Shown: one piece after another, positions 34,226-43,551 of the stretch
How the letters are laid out: every line of letters starts with the position of its first letter
Numbering within the stretch: position 1 is the stretch's first letter
From: Absicoccus intestinalis
Lineage (GTDB): Bacteria > Bacillota_I > Bacilli_A > Erysipelotrichales > Erysipelotrichaceae
Direction of reading: 5' to 3'
DNA: 64,000 nt
Assembly (NCBI RefSeq): GCF_033971885.1
Contig: NZ_JALBUS010000011.1
Span: 4,046-68,045, forward strand
Translations under genes and position numbers: made by a program
Notes under the pieces: model-generated
The model's input: the letters and a program-made list of their open reading frames with translations, nothing else
Databases searched by the model: none
Told to the model about the DNA's origin: nothing

Positions 34226-36991
34226 GTGTACTATACTAAGGATAATGTTCGATCTGAGAAGGGAAGATTGAAACGACAAATCAAATTAATAAGTAAAGAT
34301 AAGGAGATTCTTGATAATTTATTATCTAATCGGGAAATAATCACTTCTAAAATTAAGGATCACTATTATCAGTATGTAAGTGGCTTAGTTAATCAAGCAT
34401 TAGAAGATGTTAATTCTAACAATTTGATTGAAGTGGATAAAATAAGACCGAAGATTTCGTTTAATGAGAATAGTTACGATAATAATACTTTAATGAATTT
34501 ATATCAATTGAAACGATATGACTCATTACAAGATGAAATTGATAAATTGAAAGAACAAAACAATGATATCTATAACGAAAAATTTAATGCTGATCCAATT
34601 TTTAACATATTTTGGATGTTTATGGGAAAGGAAAAGAAGGCAAAAGCCATAGATGCAGCAAATATAATAGATCAATTTGTCGAATCAAATTTTGAAAATG
34701 ATGTTCTATCTGTAAAAAATCAAATTATGACTTTACCAGATTTTAATACCGTACTTCATGACTTTAAACAAGACAAATCATATTATCTAGGGAAGTTACA
34801 AAAATTATCCTATGCTGATTTATATACGGATAATGATCCAGTTCAACCTAATTTCTTGAAAGTGAATGAGACAACAAAAATGCTTTCTGAATTGGAAAAT
34901 AAGATGAACAAAGCTATTCAATCTTCGCGTAGTTTTGAGGACGATGTAAAAAATAAAGCATATTTATTACAAAATGACGAAGTTATGGAATTACTATCGA
35001 CAATTAGCGTAGATGAATTGAAAAAATATAAAAAAGGTTTTCGTATAAATTCACTAAAAGAAAATGGGATACGTACTATCAAAGACGTATTAAATGCTGA
35101 TATTTTTGGATTAAAGCAGATATATGGCATTAGTCAGAATATGGCTAATGATATGGATAATATAGCCAAAAAGATTAAACAAGATACAAGACATAATATT
35201 CGGCTAAAACTTAATATAGATAATGAAACAAAAAGAAGTACTCAGTTATTACATGCGGTTTACTGTTATGATCAATATAAAAAAGCGATAGAGCAAGCTC
35301 ATGAACTAAAAAACGAATATAATGGGAAAATAAGAAAAGCTCATGAGTATTGTTTGAAAAATGCGAATGCATTGACCTGGATAACTTCGGATAAACAAAA
35401 GAAAGAAAATATATTTAACTATAGTGACATGCTTCTAAATGATCAAACAGATAGTTATATCAAACGAGCAAGTCAATTCTTTAATAAAAAAATATTTGTA
35501 AACAAAAACTATGTTACGAATAAAATGATTTGGAAGTATTTTGAAGAGAATTCTGCGCATGTATTCGCTATTTTAGATGATTTATGTCCAGGTCTATTTG
35601 GCAATCAAGACACATATTATGGTTTGCCTGAAGAATTGGCAAAACAAATTGAAGAACAAGATTTTTTTCCAGACGGTTTATTAGTAGATTTACGGCGTTA
35701 TCAAGAATGGGGTGTAAAGTATATTCTTCATCAAGGAAAAGTCTTATTGGGAGATGAAATGGGGTTAGGAAAAACCATACAGGCGATAGCAACGATGGTT
35801 TCGCTTCGAAATGTCGGGGCTGATCATTTTTTAGTTGTGTGTCCTGCTGCGGTCTTAACAAATTGGTGTCGTGAGATAAAGAAACATAGTCGCTTACATG
35901 CGATAGAAATTCATGGCTCATCAAAACAAAAAGCTATATCTGAATGGTGGTCTCATGGCGGAGTGGGAGTAACCACATATGAAACAACTAAATTCTTTAA
36001 AATGGATGATCAAACAATATTTGATTTGTTGGTTGTAGATGAAGCACATTATATTAAGAATCCGGCTGCAAAACGTACACTAAATGTAATTGAACTTGGT
36101 AAACATGCCAAAAGAGAACTCTATTTAACAGGAACAGCTTTAGAAAATAAAGTTGATGAGATGGTGGAATTAATTGGACAATTGAATCCTTATGTTTCTT
36201 ATTCTGTTAGTGATCTTACGTATTTATCAGATGCACAAGCATTTCGTGAAAAAATCGCTCCAGTATATTATCGTAGAAAAAGAGAAGATGTTTTAACGGA
36301 GTTACCCGAAAAAATAGAAGTTGATGCCTGGTGTACGATGACAAGAGAAGAAAGATCAATTTATGAAAATCTTCTATTAAATAGAAGTAAATATCCACAG
36401 TTGCGACAATTGTCTTGGAATGTAGGTGATTTAAAGAAATCTTCTAAGGCGGAAAGATTGAAAATGATAGTGAATGAAGCAAAAGATGATGGAAGGAAAA
36501 TCATTGTTTTTTCGTTTTTCTTAGATGTGATTGAAGCTATTCGATCTTTTTTAGGACCTATTTGTCTACAACCAATCACTGGAAATGTTTCATCCGATAA
36601 TCGGCAGAGAATTATTGATTAGTTTGAAAAAGCACCGGCGGGGACTGTATTAATTGGACAAATCAGTGCAGCGGGAACAGGATTGAATATTCAAACGGCA
36701 AGCGTAGTAGTAATTGCGGAGCCACAATTTAAACCATCCGATGAAAATCAAGCGATTGCTCGTGCTTATCGCATGGGGCAGACAAGAAAGGTACTAGTTT
36801 ATCATTTACTCTGTCAGAATTCTATTGATGAAAGAATCAAAGATATGTTAGATGAAAAGCAAAAACAATTCGATGCATTTGCTGATAAATCAGTGGCCGC
36901 AGAAGTAGAAATCAAGAATAAAGATGCTAAAAATATTCTTCAAAAAGAAATAGATCGCATTACCATGGAACAAAGAATGGAGGATGAATGA
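34226..36991 (+). pseudogene. SNF2-type ATPase gene interrupted by one in-frame TAG
   Basis: A 921-codon frame with GTG start (GTGAGGA upstream) is broken only by TAG at 36620-36622. The same frame resumes immediately after it. Residues 1-480 are helical, with a coiled coil and a helix-hairpin-helix-like stretch (GIRTIKDVLNADIFGLKQIYGIS, in two parts near 280-300). The ATPase core follows: Walker A DEMGLGKT near 515, DEAH in VVDEAHYIKN, LTGTALEN, and after the stop GQISAAGTGLNIQ and RAYRMGQ. A CAG-to-TAG change is the simplest cause. It would remove the essential second helicase half. It lies beside the CRISPR array and may be a defence or DNA-repair ATPase. A sequencing error or readthrough is possible. 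Confidence 0.75.
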
Positions 36992-37068
36992 GTATCATAA
37001 ATTAATTTTATATTATTTAATGTTTATCCATCTTATACATATGTTTTTTTTAATGATACTCTTTTTGG

Positions 37069-37097
37069 TTGACAATTCATCATTCTTCTTGTTAAAT
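37069..37097 (+). promoter_or_regulatory. Promoter upstream of the ZTP riboswitch
   Basis: TTGACA (37069-37074), 17 bases, TTAAAT (37092-37097). Confidence 0.6.
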
Positions 37098-37104
37098 TGA
37101 GATT

Positions 37105-37207
37105 GTACTTATACGACTGACGGAATTGTGGAGCTTACCACGTGAAGTATAAGAGATTATAGCCGACCGTCTGGGCAACTTTGTCTGGAGGTACGGCTTT
37201 TTTTGTA
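37105..37207 (+). promoter_or_regulatory. ZTP (pfl) riboswitch
   Basis: The conserved ZTP-riboswitch parts are visible. Stem P1 pairs CTTATAC (37108-37114) with GTATAAG (37147-37153). Inside it are GACTGACGGA and a GTGG/CCAC hairpin. After a short linker comes AGCCGACCGTCTGGGCA (37160-37176), the signature 3' domain, which is part of a terminator stem closed by CGGCT and a T-run (37194-37207). Binding of ZTP/ZMP, a signal of low 10-formyl-tetrahydrofolate, favours read-through into pflB, linking formate supply to one-carbon demand. Confidence 0.85.
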
Positions 37208-37250
37208 TCTCTGGGAAGAAAGGAGTATATGAGTTGACAGTGGAATTGTT

Positions 37251-37270
37251 ATAAGTTAGTCTTAACTTAT
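37251..37270. promoter_or_regulatory. 8-bp inverted repeat before pflB
   Basis: ATAAGTTA (37251-37258), 4 bases, TAACTTAT (37263-37270), perfect. A TTGACA lies at 37234-37239, so a second promoter with this repeat across its -10 is possible. The spacing does not match a Rex box. Confidence 0.45.
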
Positions 37271-37300
37271 CAATAATGTTCTATTCAAGGAGGTACAAAT

Positions 37301-39538
37301 ATGAGAACAGAATGGAATGGATTTACCGGAACAAAATGGCAATCAGAAGTCAATGTTCGTGATTTTATTCAAAATAACTACACACCTTATAATGGGGATG
37401 AATCTTTTTTAGAAGGCCCTACTTCAGCAACTTCACAATTATGGTCTGAACTACAAGCTCTACAAAAAGAAGAACGAGCCAATAAAGGTGTTTTGGATAT
37501 GGAAACGGAAGTCGTTTCTTCCATCACTGCCTATCCAGCAGCTTATATGGATCAATCATTAGAAAAGATCGTTGGTCTACAAACAGACAAACCATTAAAG
37601 CGTGCTTTTATGCCATATGGTGGAATCCGTATGAGTGAAGAAGCTTGTACGACATATGGTTATAAACCAAGTGAAAAGTTACATGAAATTTTCACAAAAT
37701 ACCATAAGACACATAATGATGCCGTTTTCCAAGCATATACACCAGAAATGAAATTATGCCGACACAATAAGATTCTTACTGGTCTTCCAGATACCTATGG
37801 TCGTGGCCGTATTGTAGGAGACTATCGCCGTGTTGCCTTATATGGTATTGATTTCTTGATTGAAGAAAAACAAAAGAATCTTGCTCGTTGTGGTGCAGGA
37901 AATATGATCGATACGGTCATCCGTCAACGAGAAGAATTAGCTGATCAGATCAAAGCTTTGAAAGACATGAAGAAGATGGCTGCCGATTATGGATTTGATA
38001 TTTCCGTACCAGCAAAAAATGGCTTGGAAGCAGCTCAATGGTTATATTTTGCGTATCTAGCTGCCATCAAAACACAAAACGGAGCAGCTATGAGCGTAGG
38101 ACGAATCTCTACGTTCTTGGATATATATTTCGAAAGAGATTTAGAAAATGGTACATTCACAGAATCTGAAATTCAAGAAATTGTAGACCATATGACCATG
38201 AAATTCCGTATGGTAAAATTTGCGCGAATTCCTAGTTATAATCAATTATTCTCTGGGGATCCAGTTTGGGCAACATTGGATGTGGCAGGTCTTGGCCAAG
38301 ATGGCAGAAGCCAAGTCACCAAGACATGTTTCCGATTCTTGCATACATTAGAAAATATGGGACCAAGTCCAGAACCAAACTTGACCGTTTTATATTCTTC
38401 ACGCTTGCCAGAACCTTTCAAGAAATATGCGGCAAAAATCTCCGTCGTAACCAGTTCGATCCAATATGAAAACGACGACGTGATGCGACCTATCTGGGGT
38501 GATGACTACAGTGTATGCTGCTGCGTATCCGCTACTCAAACTGGAAAAGAAATGCAGTTATTCGGAGCGCGTGCCAATTTAGCAAAATGTTTATTGTATG
38601 CGATCAATGGTGGTGTGGATGAAAAGACCGGCATGCAAGTAGGGCCAGAATATCAACCAATCACCAGTGAATATCTGGATTATGATGAAGTTATGCATAA
38701 ATACGATCTAATGATGGATTGGCTAGCTAAAGTCTATGTCAATACCTTGAATTTGATTCATTATATGCATGATAAATATTATTATGAAGCCGCGCAAATG
38801 GCTTTGATCGATACCGATGTACGTCGTACCTTTGCGACCGGTATTGCCGGCTTTAGTCATGTCGTAGATAGTTTAAGTGCTATCAAATATGCCAAAGTCA
38901 AAGCAATTCGCGATGAAAAAGGCATTGCCAAAGACTTCGCCATTGAAGGAGACTTCCCACGTTATGGTAACGATGATGATCGTGCTGATGATATTGCGGT
39001 ATGGTTGTTAAAAACATTCATGAATAAGATTCGTCAGTATCACACTTATCGTGATAGTGAACCAACGACATCGATCTTGACGATCACTTCCAATGTCGTT
39101 TATGGAAAAGCGACTGGAACTTTGCCAGATGGACGTAAAGCCGGAGAACCATTATCACCAGGAGCCAATCCTTCTTATGGCGCTGAAAAGAATGGTTTGT
39201 TGGCATCTTTGAACTCTGTCGCAAAAGTACCATATGAATATGCTTTGGATGGTATTTCTAATACCCAAACCATCAATCCAGGTGCACTGGGTCATAGCGA
39301 TGAAGAACGAGCTGACAACTTAGTACATGTCTTGGACGGTTATTTTGATCAAGGTGCCCATCATTTGAATGTGAATGTATTTGGTGTTGAAAAATTAAAA
39401 GATGCGATGGAACATCCAGAAAAAGAAGAATATCAAAACTTCACGATTCGCGTTTCGGGTTATGCCGTCAAGTTTATTGATTTGACACGCGAACAACAAT
39501 TGGATGTCATCTCTAGAACATGCCATGAATCACTATAA
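37301..39538 (+). CDS. pflB: Formate C-acetyltransferase (pyruvate formate-lyase)
   Basis: The anaerobic enzyme that splits pyruvate with CoA into acetyl-CoA and formate using a glycyl radical. 745 residues, near the usual ~750. Active-site cysteines lie in DYSVCCCVSATQ near 407, and the glycyl-radical motif RVSGYAVKF is near the C-terminus (about residue 720). AAGGAGG precedes the ATG. pflA follows with an overlap. The riboswitch upstream ties it to folate status. Confidence 0.97.
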   Translation: MRTEWNGFTGTKWQSEVNVRDFIQNNYTPYNGDESFLEGPTSATSQLWSELQALQKEERANKGVLDMETEVVSSITAYPAAYMDQSLEKIVGLQTDKPLKRAFMPYGGIRMSEEACTTYGYKPSEKLHEIFTKYHKTHNDAVFQAYTPEMKLCRHNKILTGLPDTYGRGRIVGDYRRVALYGIDFLIEEKQKNLARCGAGNMIDTVIRQREELADQIKALKDMKKMAADYGFDISVPAKNGLEAAQWLYFAYLAAIKTQNGAAMSVGRISTFLDIYFERDLENGTFTESEIQEIVDHMTMKFRMVKFARIPSYNQLFSGDPVWATLDVAGLGQDGRSQVTKTCFRFLHTLENMGPSPEPNLTVLYSSRLPEPFKKYAAKISVVTSSIQYENDDVMRPIWGDDYSVCCCVSATQTGKEMQLFGARANLAKCLLYAINGGVDEKTGMQVGPEYQPITSEYLDYDEVMHKYDLMMDWLAKVYVNTLNLIHYMHDKYYYEAAQMALIDTDVRRTFATGIAGFSHVVDSLSAIKYAKVKAIRDEKGIAKDFAIEGDFPRYGNDDDRADDIAVWLLKTFMNKIRQYHTYRDSEPTTSILTITSNVVYGKATGTLPDGRKAGEPLSPGANPSYGAEKNGLLASLNSVAKVPYEYALDGISNTQTINPGALGHSDEERADNLVHVLDGYFDQGAHHLNVNVFGVEKLKDAMEHPEKEEYQNFTIRVSGYAVKFIDLTREQQLDVISRTCHESL

Positions 39539-40262
39539 AGGAAGCATTCATTCGATTGAAACCTTTGGTTCGGTCGATGGACCTGGTGTTCGCTATGTGA
39601 TCTTTATGCAAGGCTGCCATATGCGTTGTCAATTTTGTCACAATGCGGATACTTGGAAAGAAACACCACCGACGGAATTTGCTTCGGATGTCCTAAAAAA
39701 AGCATTACGATATCGTCCCTATTGGAAAGAAGGGGGCGGTATCACCGTGAGTGGTGGTGAACCACTCCTGCAAATCGATTTTCTTATCGAACTTTTCACA
39801 TTGGCCAAACAAGCAGGTGTTCACACAGCACTGGATACTTGTGGACAACCATTCACAAAAGAAGCACCATTCTTTCAAAAGCTTGAACAATTGATGAAAG
39901 TGACCGATCTGGTTTTATTGGACATCAAACAAATCGATGAATCAAAACACAAAACGCTGACCGGATGGACCAACACCAACATCTTGGAATTTGCACGATA
40001 TTTAGATGCCATCCATAAACCCGTTTGGATCCGACATGTTACGGTTCCTGGTATCAATGATAGCGACGATGAATTGAAACGACTCGATGCGTTCTTATCC
40101 TCCTTACACAATATCGAACGCATAGAAGTTTTGCCTTATCACACATTGGGAGCCTATAAATGGAAACAACTTGGCATGGACTATCCATTGGAAGGCATTG
40201 AGCCACCTAGTCAAAAACAAATTCAACATGTCAACGAAATGTTACATACAAAAAAGCGATGA
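39525..40262 (+). CDS. pflA: Pyruvate formate-lyase activating enzyme
   Basis: A radical-SAM enzyme that installs the glycyl radical on PflB. 245 residues. GSVDGPGVRYVIFMQGC is followed by the cluster motif CHMRCQFC, with the typical three-cysteine spacing, and GGITVSGGEPLLQ is the SAM-binding part. I prefer the ATG at 39525 (MNHYKGS), which matches the family start; an in-frame ATG at 39504 inside pflB is possible. It overlaps pflB by 14 bases. Confidence 0.95.
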   Translation: MNHYKGSIHSIETFGSVDGPGVRYVIFMQGCHMRCQFCHNADTWKETPPTEFASDVLKKALRYRPYWKEGGGITVSGGEPLLQIDFLIELFTLAKQAGVHTALDTCGQPFTKEAPFFQKLEQLMKVTDLVLLDIKQIDESKHKTLTGWTNTNILEFARYLDAIHKPVWIRHVTVPGINDSDDELKRLDAFLSSLHNIERIEVLPYHTLGAYKWKQLGMDYPLEGIEPPSQKQIQHVNEMLHTKKR

Positions 40263-40278
40263 ATCTTCATCGCTTTTT
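40251..40278 (+). terminator. Intrinsic terminator of pflBA
   Basis: AAAAAGCGATGA (40251-40262) pairs with TCATCGCTTTTT (40267-40278). The hairpin contains the pflA stop codon. Confidence 0.85.
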
Positions 40279-40317
40279 ACATATCTATGTTAGAATGATA
40301 AACAATGAGGTGAGAGT

Positions 40318-41172
40318 ATGTATCAAAAAATGGGACTAGTTGTAGAAGGTGGTGGCACCAAAGCAGCCTATACAGCTGGCGTTCTAAAAGCTTTTTTACA
40401 AGAAAAAATATATATACCATATACCGTTGGCATTTCTGCTGGTTGTGAAATGCTCGCAAACTATGTATCTAGACAACCCTATCGTCTAGAGGTTTCCGGT
40501 GTCGAAGCAACCAGTCAACCCATGGTTTTTGGTTTAAAAGCCTATCGAAAGGAAGGCTCTTTATATGGTTTGGAAACCACCAATGCCTTCATTGAATCCA
40601 AAGAAAAATTAGATCTTGAAAAATTTTGGTCTTCTTCCTCGAAGATGGATTTTGGACTATACAATTTAGATACCCATCAAGTCAAATACTTTGATAAAAG
40701 TCATTTGGATGAATCACAAACTTTGATGATTGCTAGTTGCGCCTTATTACTTTTAGCGCATCCTTATGAATTTGAAGGTCAGCGCTATATGGATGCCGGC
40801 CTTCGAGACATGATCAGTATTGAACAAAGTCTGCGCCAAGGCAACGATCGGCACATTGTAATTTCTACCAAAGAAATTGGCTATGTTCGTAAACCAGCAC
40901 CAAAATGGCAATTACGACTTGCCAAACATGTCTATCACGATGATGTGATCGTCGAAGATCTAAAAAATCGTCATCTTCGTTATAAGGAACAATGGGATAA
41001 AGTCGATCAATTGGAACAAGAAGGAAAAGCCATGGTCTTGCGTCCACATAAAGATCTCGGGGTGACACGATATACCACTTCAGCCAAAAAATTACGTCCT
41101 TGGTTCCAATTGGGATTTGATGAAACCATGGAACGCATGGACAAGATCAAGGCCTTCTGTGAAGTAGAATAA
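40318..41172 (+). CDS. Patatin-like phospholipase
   Basis: 284 residues of the patatin family, lipid acyl hydrolases with a Ser-Asp dyad. The oxyanion loop GGGTKAAYTAG is near residue 11, the serine is in VGISAG near 41, and DAG (YMDAGLRD) near 160 carries the aspartate. No signal peptide or extra domain is seen; the location is cytoplasmic or inner-leaflet. GAGGTGAG precedes the ATG. Three genes follow closely, so it heads a small operon. Confidence 0.9.
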   Translation: MYQKMGLVVEGGGTKAAYTAGVLKAFLQEKIYIPYTVGISAGCEMLANYVSRQPYRLEVSGVEATSQPMVFGLKAYRKEGSLYGLETTNAFIESKEKLDLEKFWSSSSKMDFGLYNLDTHQVKYFDKSHLDESQTLMIASCALLLLAHPYEFEGQRYMDAGLRDMISIEQSLRQGNDRHIVISTKEIGYVRKPAPKWQLRLAKHVYHDDVIVEDLKNRHLRYKEQWDKVDQLEQEGKAMVLRPHKDLGVTRYTTSAKKLRPWFQLGFDETMERMDKIKAFCEVE

Positions 41173-41173
41173 G

Positions 41174-41917
41174 ATGAAACCCGCTTGTTTCTTTGATGTG
41201 GATGGAACCTTATATGCCCATCCCTTTCATGAAGTATCACAAGAAACCATAGATGCTTTGCACGCCTTAAAAGAACAGGACTATTTTCTTGCATTGAATA
41301 GCAGTCGATCTCAAGCGGAATTGGCCCATTTGCCACGATCGTTAATGCATGTAGGCTTTGATGCGTATGTATTAGATGGAGGGGCCTCCATCTATGATCA
41401 AACCATGCAATTACGATCGGCTTTTCCAATCGATGCTCACATTGTTTCGCGCATTGCTTCGTATTGCGAAACCCATCAAATTTGTTGGCGATACAGCAGC
41501 GCTTTCGGTTCCTATTGGGGCAATTTATGGATCACATCGTATATGAAGCAGGCCTATTGGCAATTGTATTTTATGCATATGGAAGTCAAGCCCTGGCAGG
41601 GTGAATCGGTCTATAATATCATGATCGAATCACACGCCCCTTCCTTAGCTGTAGATTGTATGGCCACCGTATTTCCAGGATGTATGGAACTACGAGCCAA
41701 ACATGTCGATAAATGGACAGCCATTCAACATTTCTCTGATTTATCGCCTATTTTATGTTTTGGTGATGGCGATAATGATGTGTGTATGTTAGAAAAAGCC
41801 GATATAGGTATTGCGATGGCCAATGCCAGTCCTGCCTGCAAACAAGCCGCTAACGTAATTTGTGGTTCTGTGCATGATACCGGAATCGCAACATTTGTGA
41901 AGGAGCATTTAAAATGA
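41174..41917 (+). CDS. HAD-superfamily hydrolase, Cof type
   Basis: 247 residues. Motif I FFDVDGTLY, motif III lysine near KWTAI, and motif IV GDGDNDVCML mark a Cof-type HAD phosphatase acting on sugar phosphates or similar. Its ATG is two bases after the patatin stop, and it overlaps the next gene by four bases. Substrate unknown. Confidence 0.88.
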   Translation: MKPACFFDVDGTLYAHPFHEVSQETIDALHALKEQDYFLALNSSRSQAELAHLPRSLMHVGFDAYVLDGGASIYDQTMQLRSAFPIDAHIVSRIASYCETHQICWRYSSAFGSYWGNLWITSYMKQAYWQLYFMHMEVKPWQGESVYNIMIESHAPSLAVDCMATVFPGCMELRAKHVDKWTAIQHFSDLSPILCFGDGDNDVCMLEKADIGIAMANASPACKQAANVICGSVHDTGIATFVKEHLK

Positions 41918-42753
41918 GTTATATTTTAGAGAATGAATATTTATATTTGGAATGTATCGAAGCCGGTGGAGAAATTCAACATTTGATCAACAAACAAACC
42001 CAAGAAGAAATCATGTATCAAGGAAACCAAGGATGGGGTGGAAAAAATCCAACGTTGTTTCCCCTGGTTGGGAATACCTATACGGGATCGTATGAGATTG
42101 ATGGACAAACGTATGCCATGAAAAACCATGGACTGATCCGCTATGCTTCCTTGCAGGGAAGACAAGAAAAGGATCGATTGATTTTTTCTTTGGATGCCAA
42201 TGAAGCCACTTTGAAACAATATCCCTTTGCTTTTCATTATGAAATTCAATATCAATTGGTCGATCATCAAGTAAAGATCCAATATCGGATTGAAAATACC
42301 GGATCCAAAGTAATGCCTTTTGGATTTGGGTTACACCCTGGCTTTCAATTGCACGAACCCTTTTCTTCTTATTTTCTTTCGTTTGATGGAAACACCCATT
42401 TGGAACAACTGCACATGTATGAAACACCTTCACATTGGGAAAAAGTAAATACAAAAGGATGGCAACTCAATCGTTTGGATCTTGAAAAATATAAGACGAT
42501 GATTTATCGAGGCTTACATAGCCAAACATTGACACTCATGCACAAGGATGAAAAAGTCTTACGTTTACATGTTCAGGATTATCCATATTTAGCGATTTGG
42601 TCTAGTCCGACACCTTCCGATTTTATTTGTATTGAACCCTGGTGGAGCCATGCCGATTTTGATCCAAACACGACCGATTTCTATCACCGCGAAGGAACGA
42701 TTCTCCTAAAGCCACAGGAAACATTCTGCCCAAGCTATGCGATTGAAGTGTAA
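41914..42753 (+). CDS. Aldose 1-epimerase-like protein
   Basis: 279 residues of the galactose mutarotase fold, closest in pattern to the LacX/YeaD-type branch. FPLVGNTYTG, then the GLHPGFQL histidine and the CIEPWW glutamate near the end are catalytic in this fold. It is translationally coupled to the HAD gene (ATGA overlap). A sugar (phosphate) epimerase role is likely; substrate unknown. Confidence 0.85.
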   Translation: MSYILENEYLYLECIEAGGEIQHLINKQTQEEIMYQGNQGWGGKNPTLFPLVGNTYTGSYEIDGQTYAMKNHGLIRYASLQGRQEKDRLIFSLDANEATLKQYPFAFHYEIQYQLVDHQVKIQYRIENTGSKVMPFGFGLHPGFQLHEPFSSYFLSFDGNTHLEQLHMYETPSHWEKVNTKGWQLNRLDLEKYKTMIYRGLHSQTLTLMHKDEKVLRLHVQDYPYLAIWSSPTPSDFICIEPWWSHADFDPNTTDFYHREGTILLKPQETFCPSYAIEV

Positions 42754-42772
42754 CTAGAAAGTGTTGTACAAT
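42743..42772 (+). promoter_or_regulatory. Promoter of the sortase gene
   Basis: TTGAAG (42743-42748), 18 bases, TACAAT (42767-42772), ending six bases before the ATG of the sortase. It starts in the end of the upstream gene. Confidence 0.5.
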
Positions 42773-42778
42773 TGGAAT

Positions 42779-43522
42779 ATGAAAAAATGGATCTATCGAA
42801 TCATATTGCTTGTATGTATTGGTGTATTTGGATATAGTGCTTTTCATTTGTATCAAATCTATCAGGACAAGCATCAAATCGAACAAGAAACAAAAACCTA
42901 TCAAAAAATGGCCACAAAGAATAGCGAGAATACTGAAGTTTTGAATCCAGATTGGAATGCACTCCAACAATCTTCTCCAGATATTGTTGCATGGTTATAT
43001 GTACCAGGATGTGATATTAATTTTCCTGTGGTCCAAGGAAGCGATAACTCCTATTATCTCGATCATACGACGGGAAAACAATCCAGTCCCTATGGATCGA
43101 TTTTCTTGGATTATAAAGCAAACAATCAATTTATGGATGATAACTCCATTATCTATGGGCATTCGGTTGAAGGCGGTGGCATGTTCACCAATTTAAAGAA
43201 CTTTACCGATGAAAGTTTCTTTAATAAACATGATGCCTTCTATTTATTGACACCCAATGGTAATTATAAATGTACGATTTATGCGTTTGCGAAAACGACT
43301 GATTCTTCGGCATTCTATACCACTGCCTTTGGTTCATATCGCGATGATACCCTCGCAAAATGGGTCAATGAAGCGATGTATAGTCGAGCTGTCGATACCA
43401 CATCAGCCCATTTTGTCTCTTTATCAACTTGTAACTTGGATTATGGCTTCCATTCCAATCAGCGTTATGTATTAACAGGCGTTATGCAAGAATGGACAGA
43501 TCCAATTACCGTTAGTGATTGA
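42779..43522 (+). CDS. srtB: Class B sortase
   Basis: A membrane-anchored transpeptidase that attaches surface proteins to the wall. 247 residues: an N-terminal helix (about 7-25), then the sortase barrel with histidine in IYGHSVEGGG and the catalytic cysteine in SLSTC near 217, followed by the arginine in SNQRYVL. The ATG at 42779 has no clear ribosome binding site but is exactly six bases from a -10 box. No sortase substrate with an NPQTN- or LPxTG-type tail is in the window. Confidence 0.88.
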   Translation: MKKWIYRIILLVCIGVFGYSAFHLYQIYQDKHQIEQETKTYQKMATKNSENTEVLNPDWNALQQSSPDIVAWLYVPGCDINFPVVQGSDNSYYLDHTTGKQSSPYGSIFLDYKANNQFMDDNSIIYGHSVEGGGMFTNLKNFTDESFFNKHDAFYLLTPNGNYKCTIYAFAKTTDSSAFYTTAFGSYRDDTLAKWVNEAMYSRAVDTTSAHFVSLSTCNLDYGFHSNQRYVLTGVMQEWTDPITVSD

Positions 43523-43551
43523 TTTGTGTTATAGTAATGAAGGTTTACGTT

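Noticed and set aside
36620..36622. Programmed recoding of the TAG as an amino acid
   Set aside because: No other in-frame TAG or recoding element is seen, and the stop sits in a core helicase region; a simple nonsense change is more likely. Kept open in the pseudogene entry.
37251..37270. Rex (NADH-sensing) box upstream of pflB
   Set aside because: The arms ATAAGTTA/TAACTTAT with a 4-base centre do not match the usual TTGTTAA-N4-TTAACAA spacing or bases.
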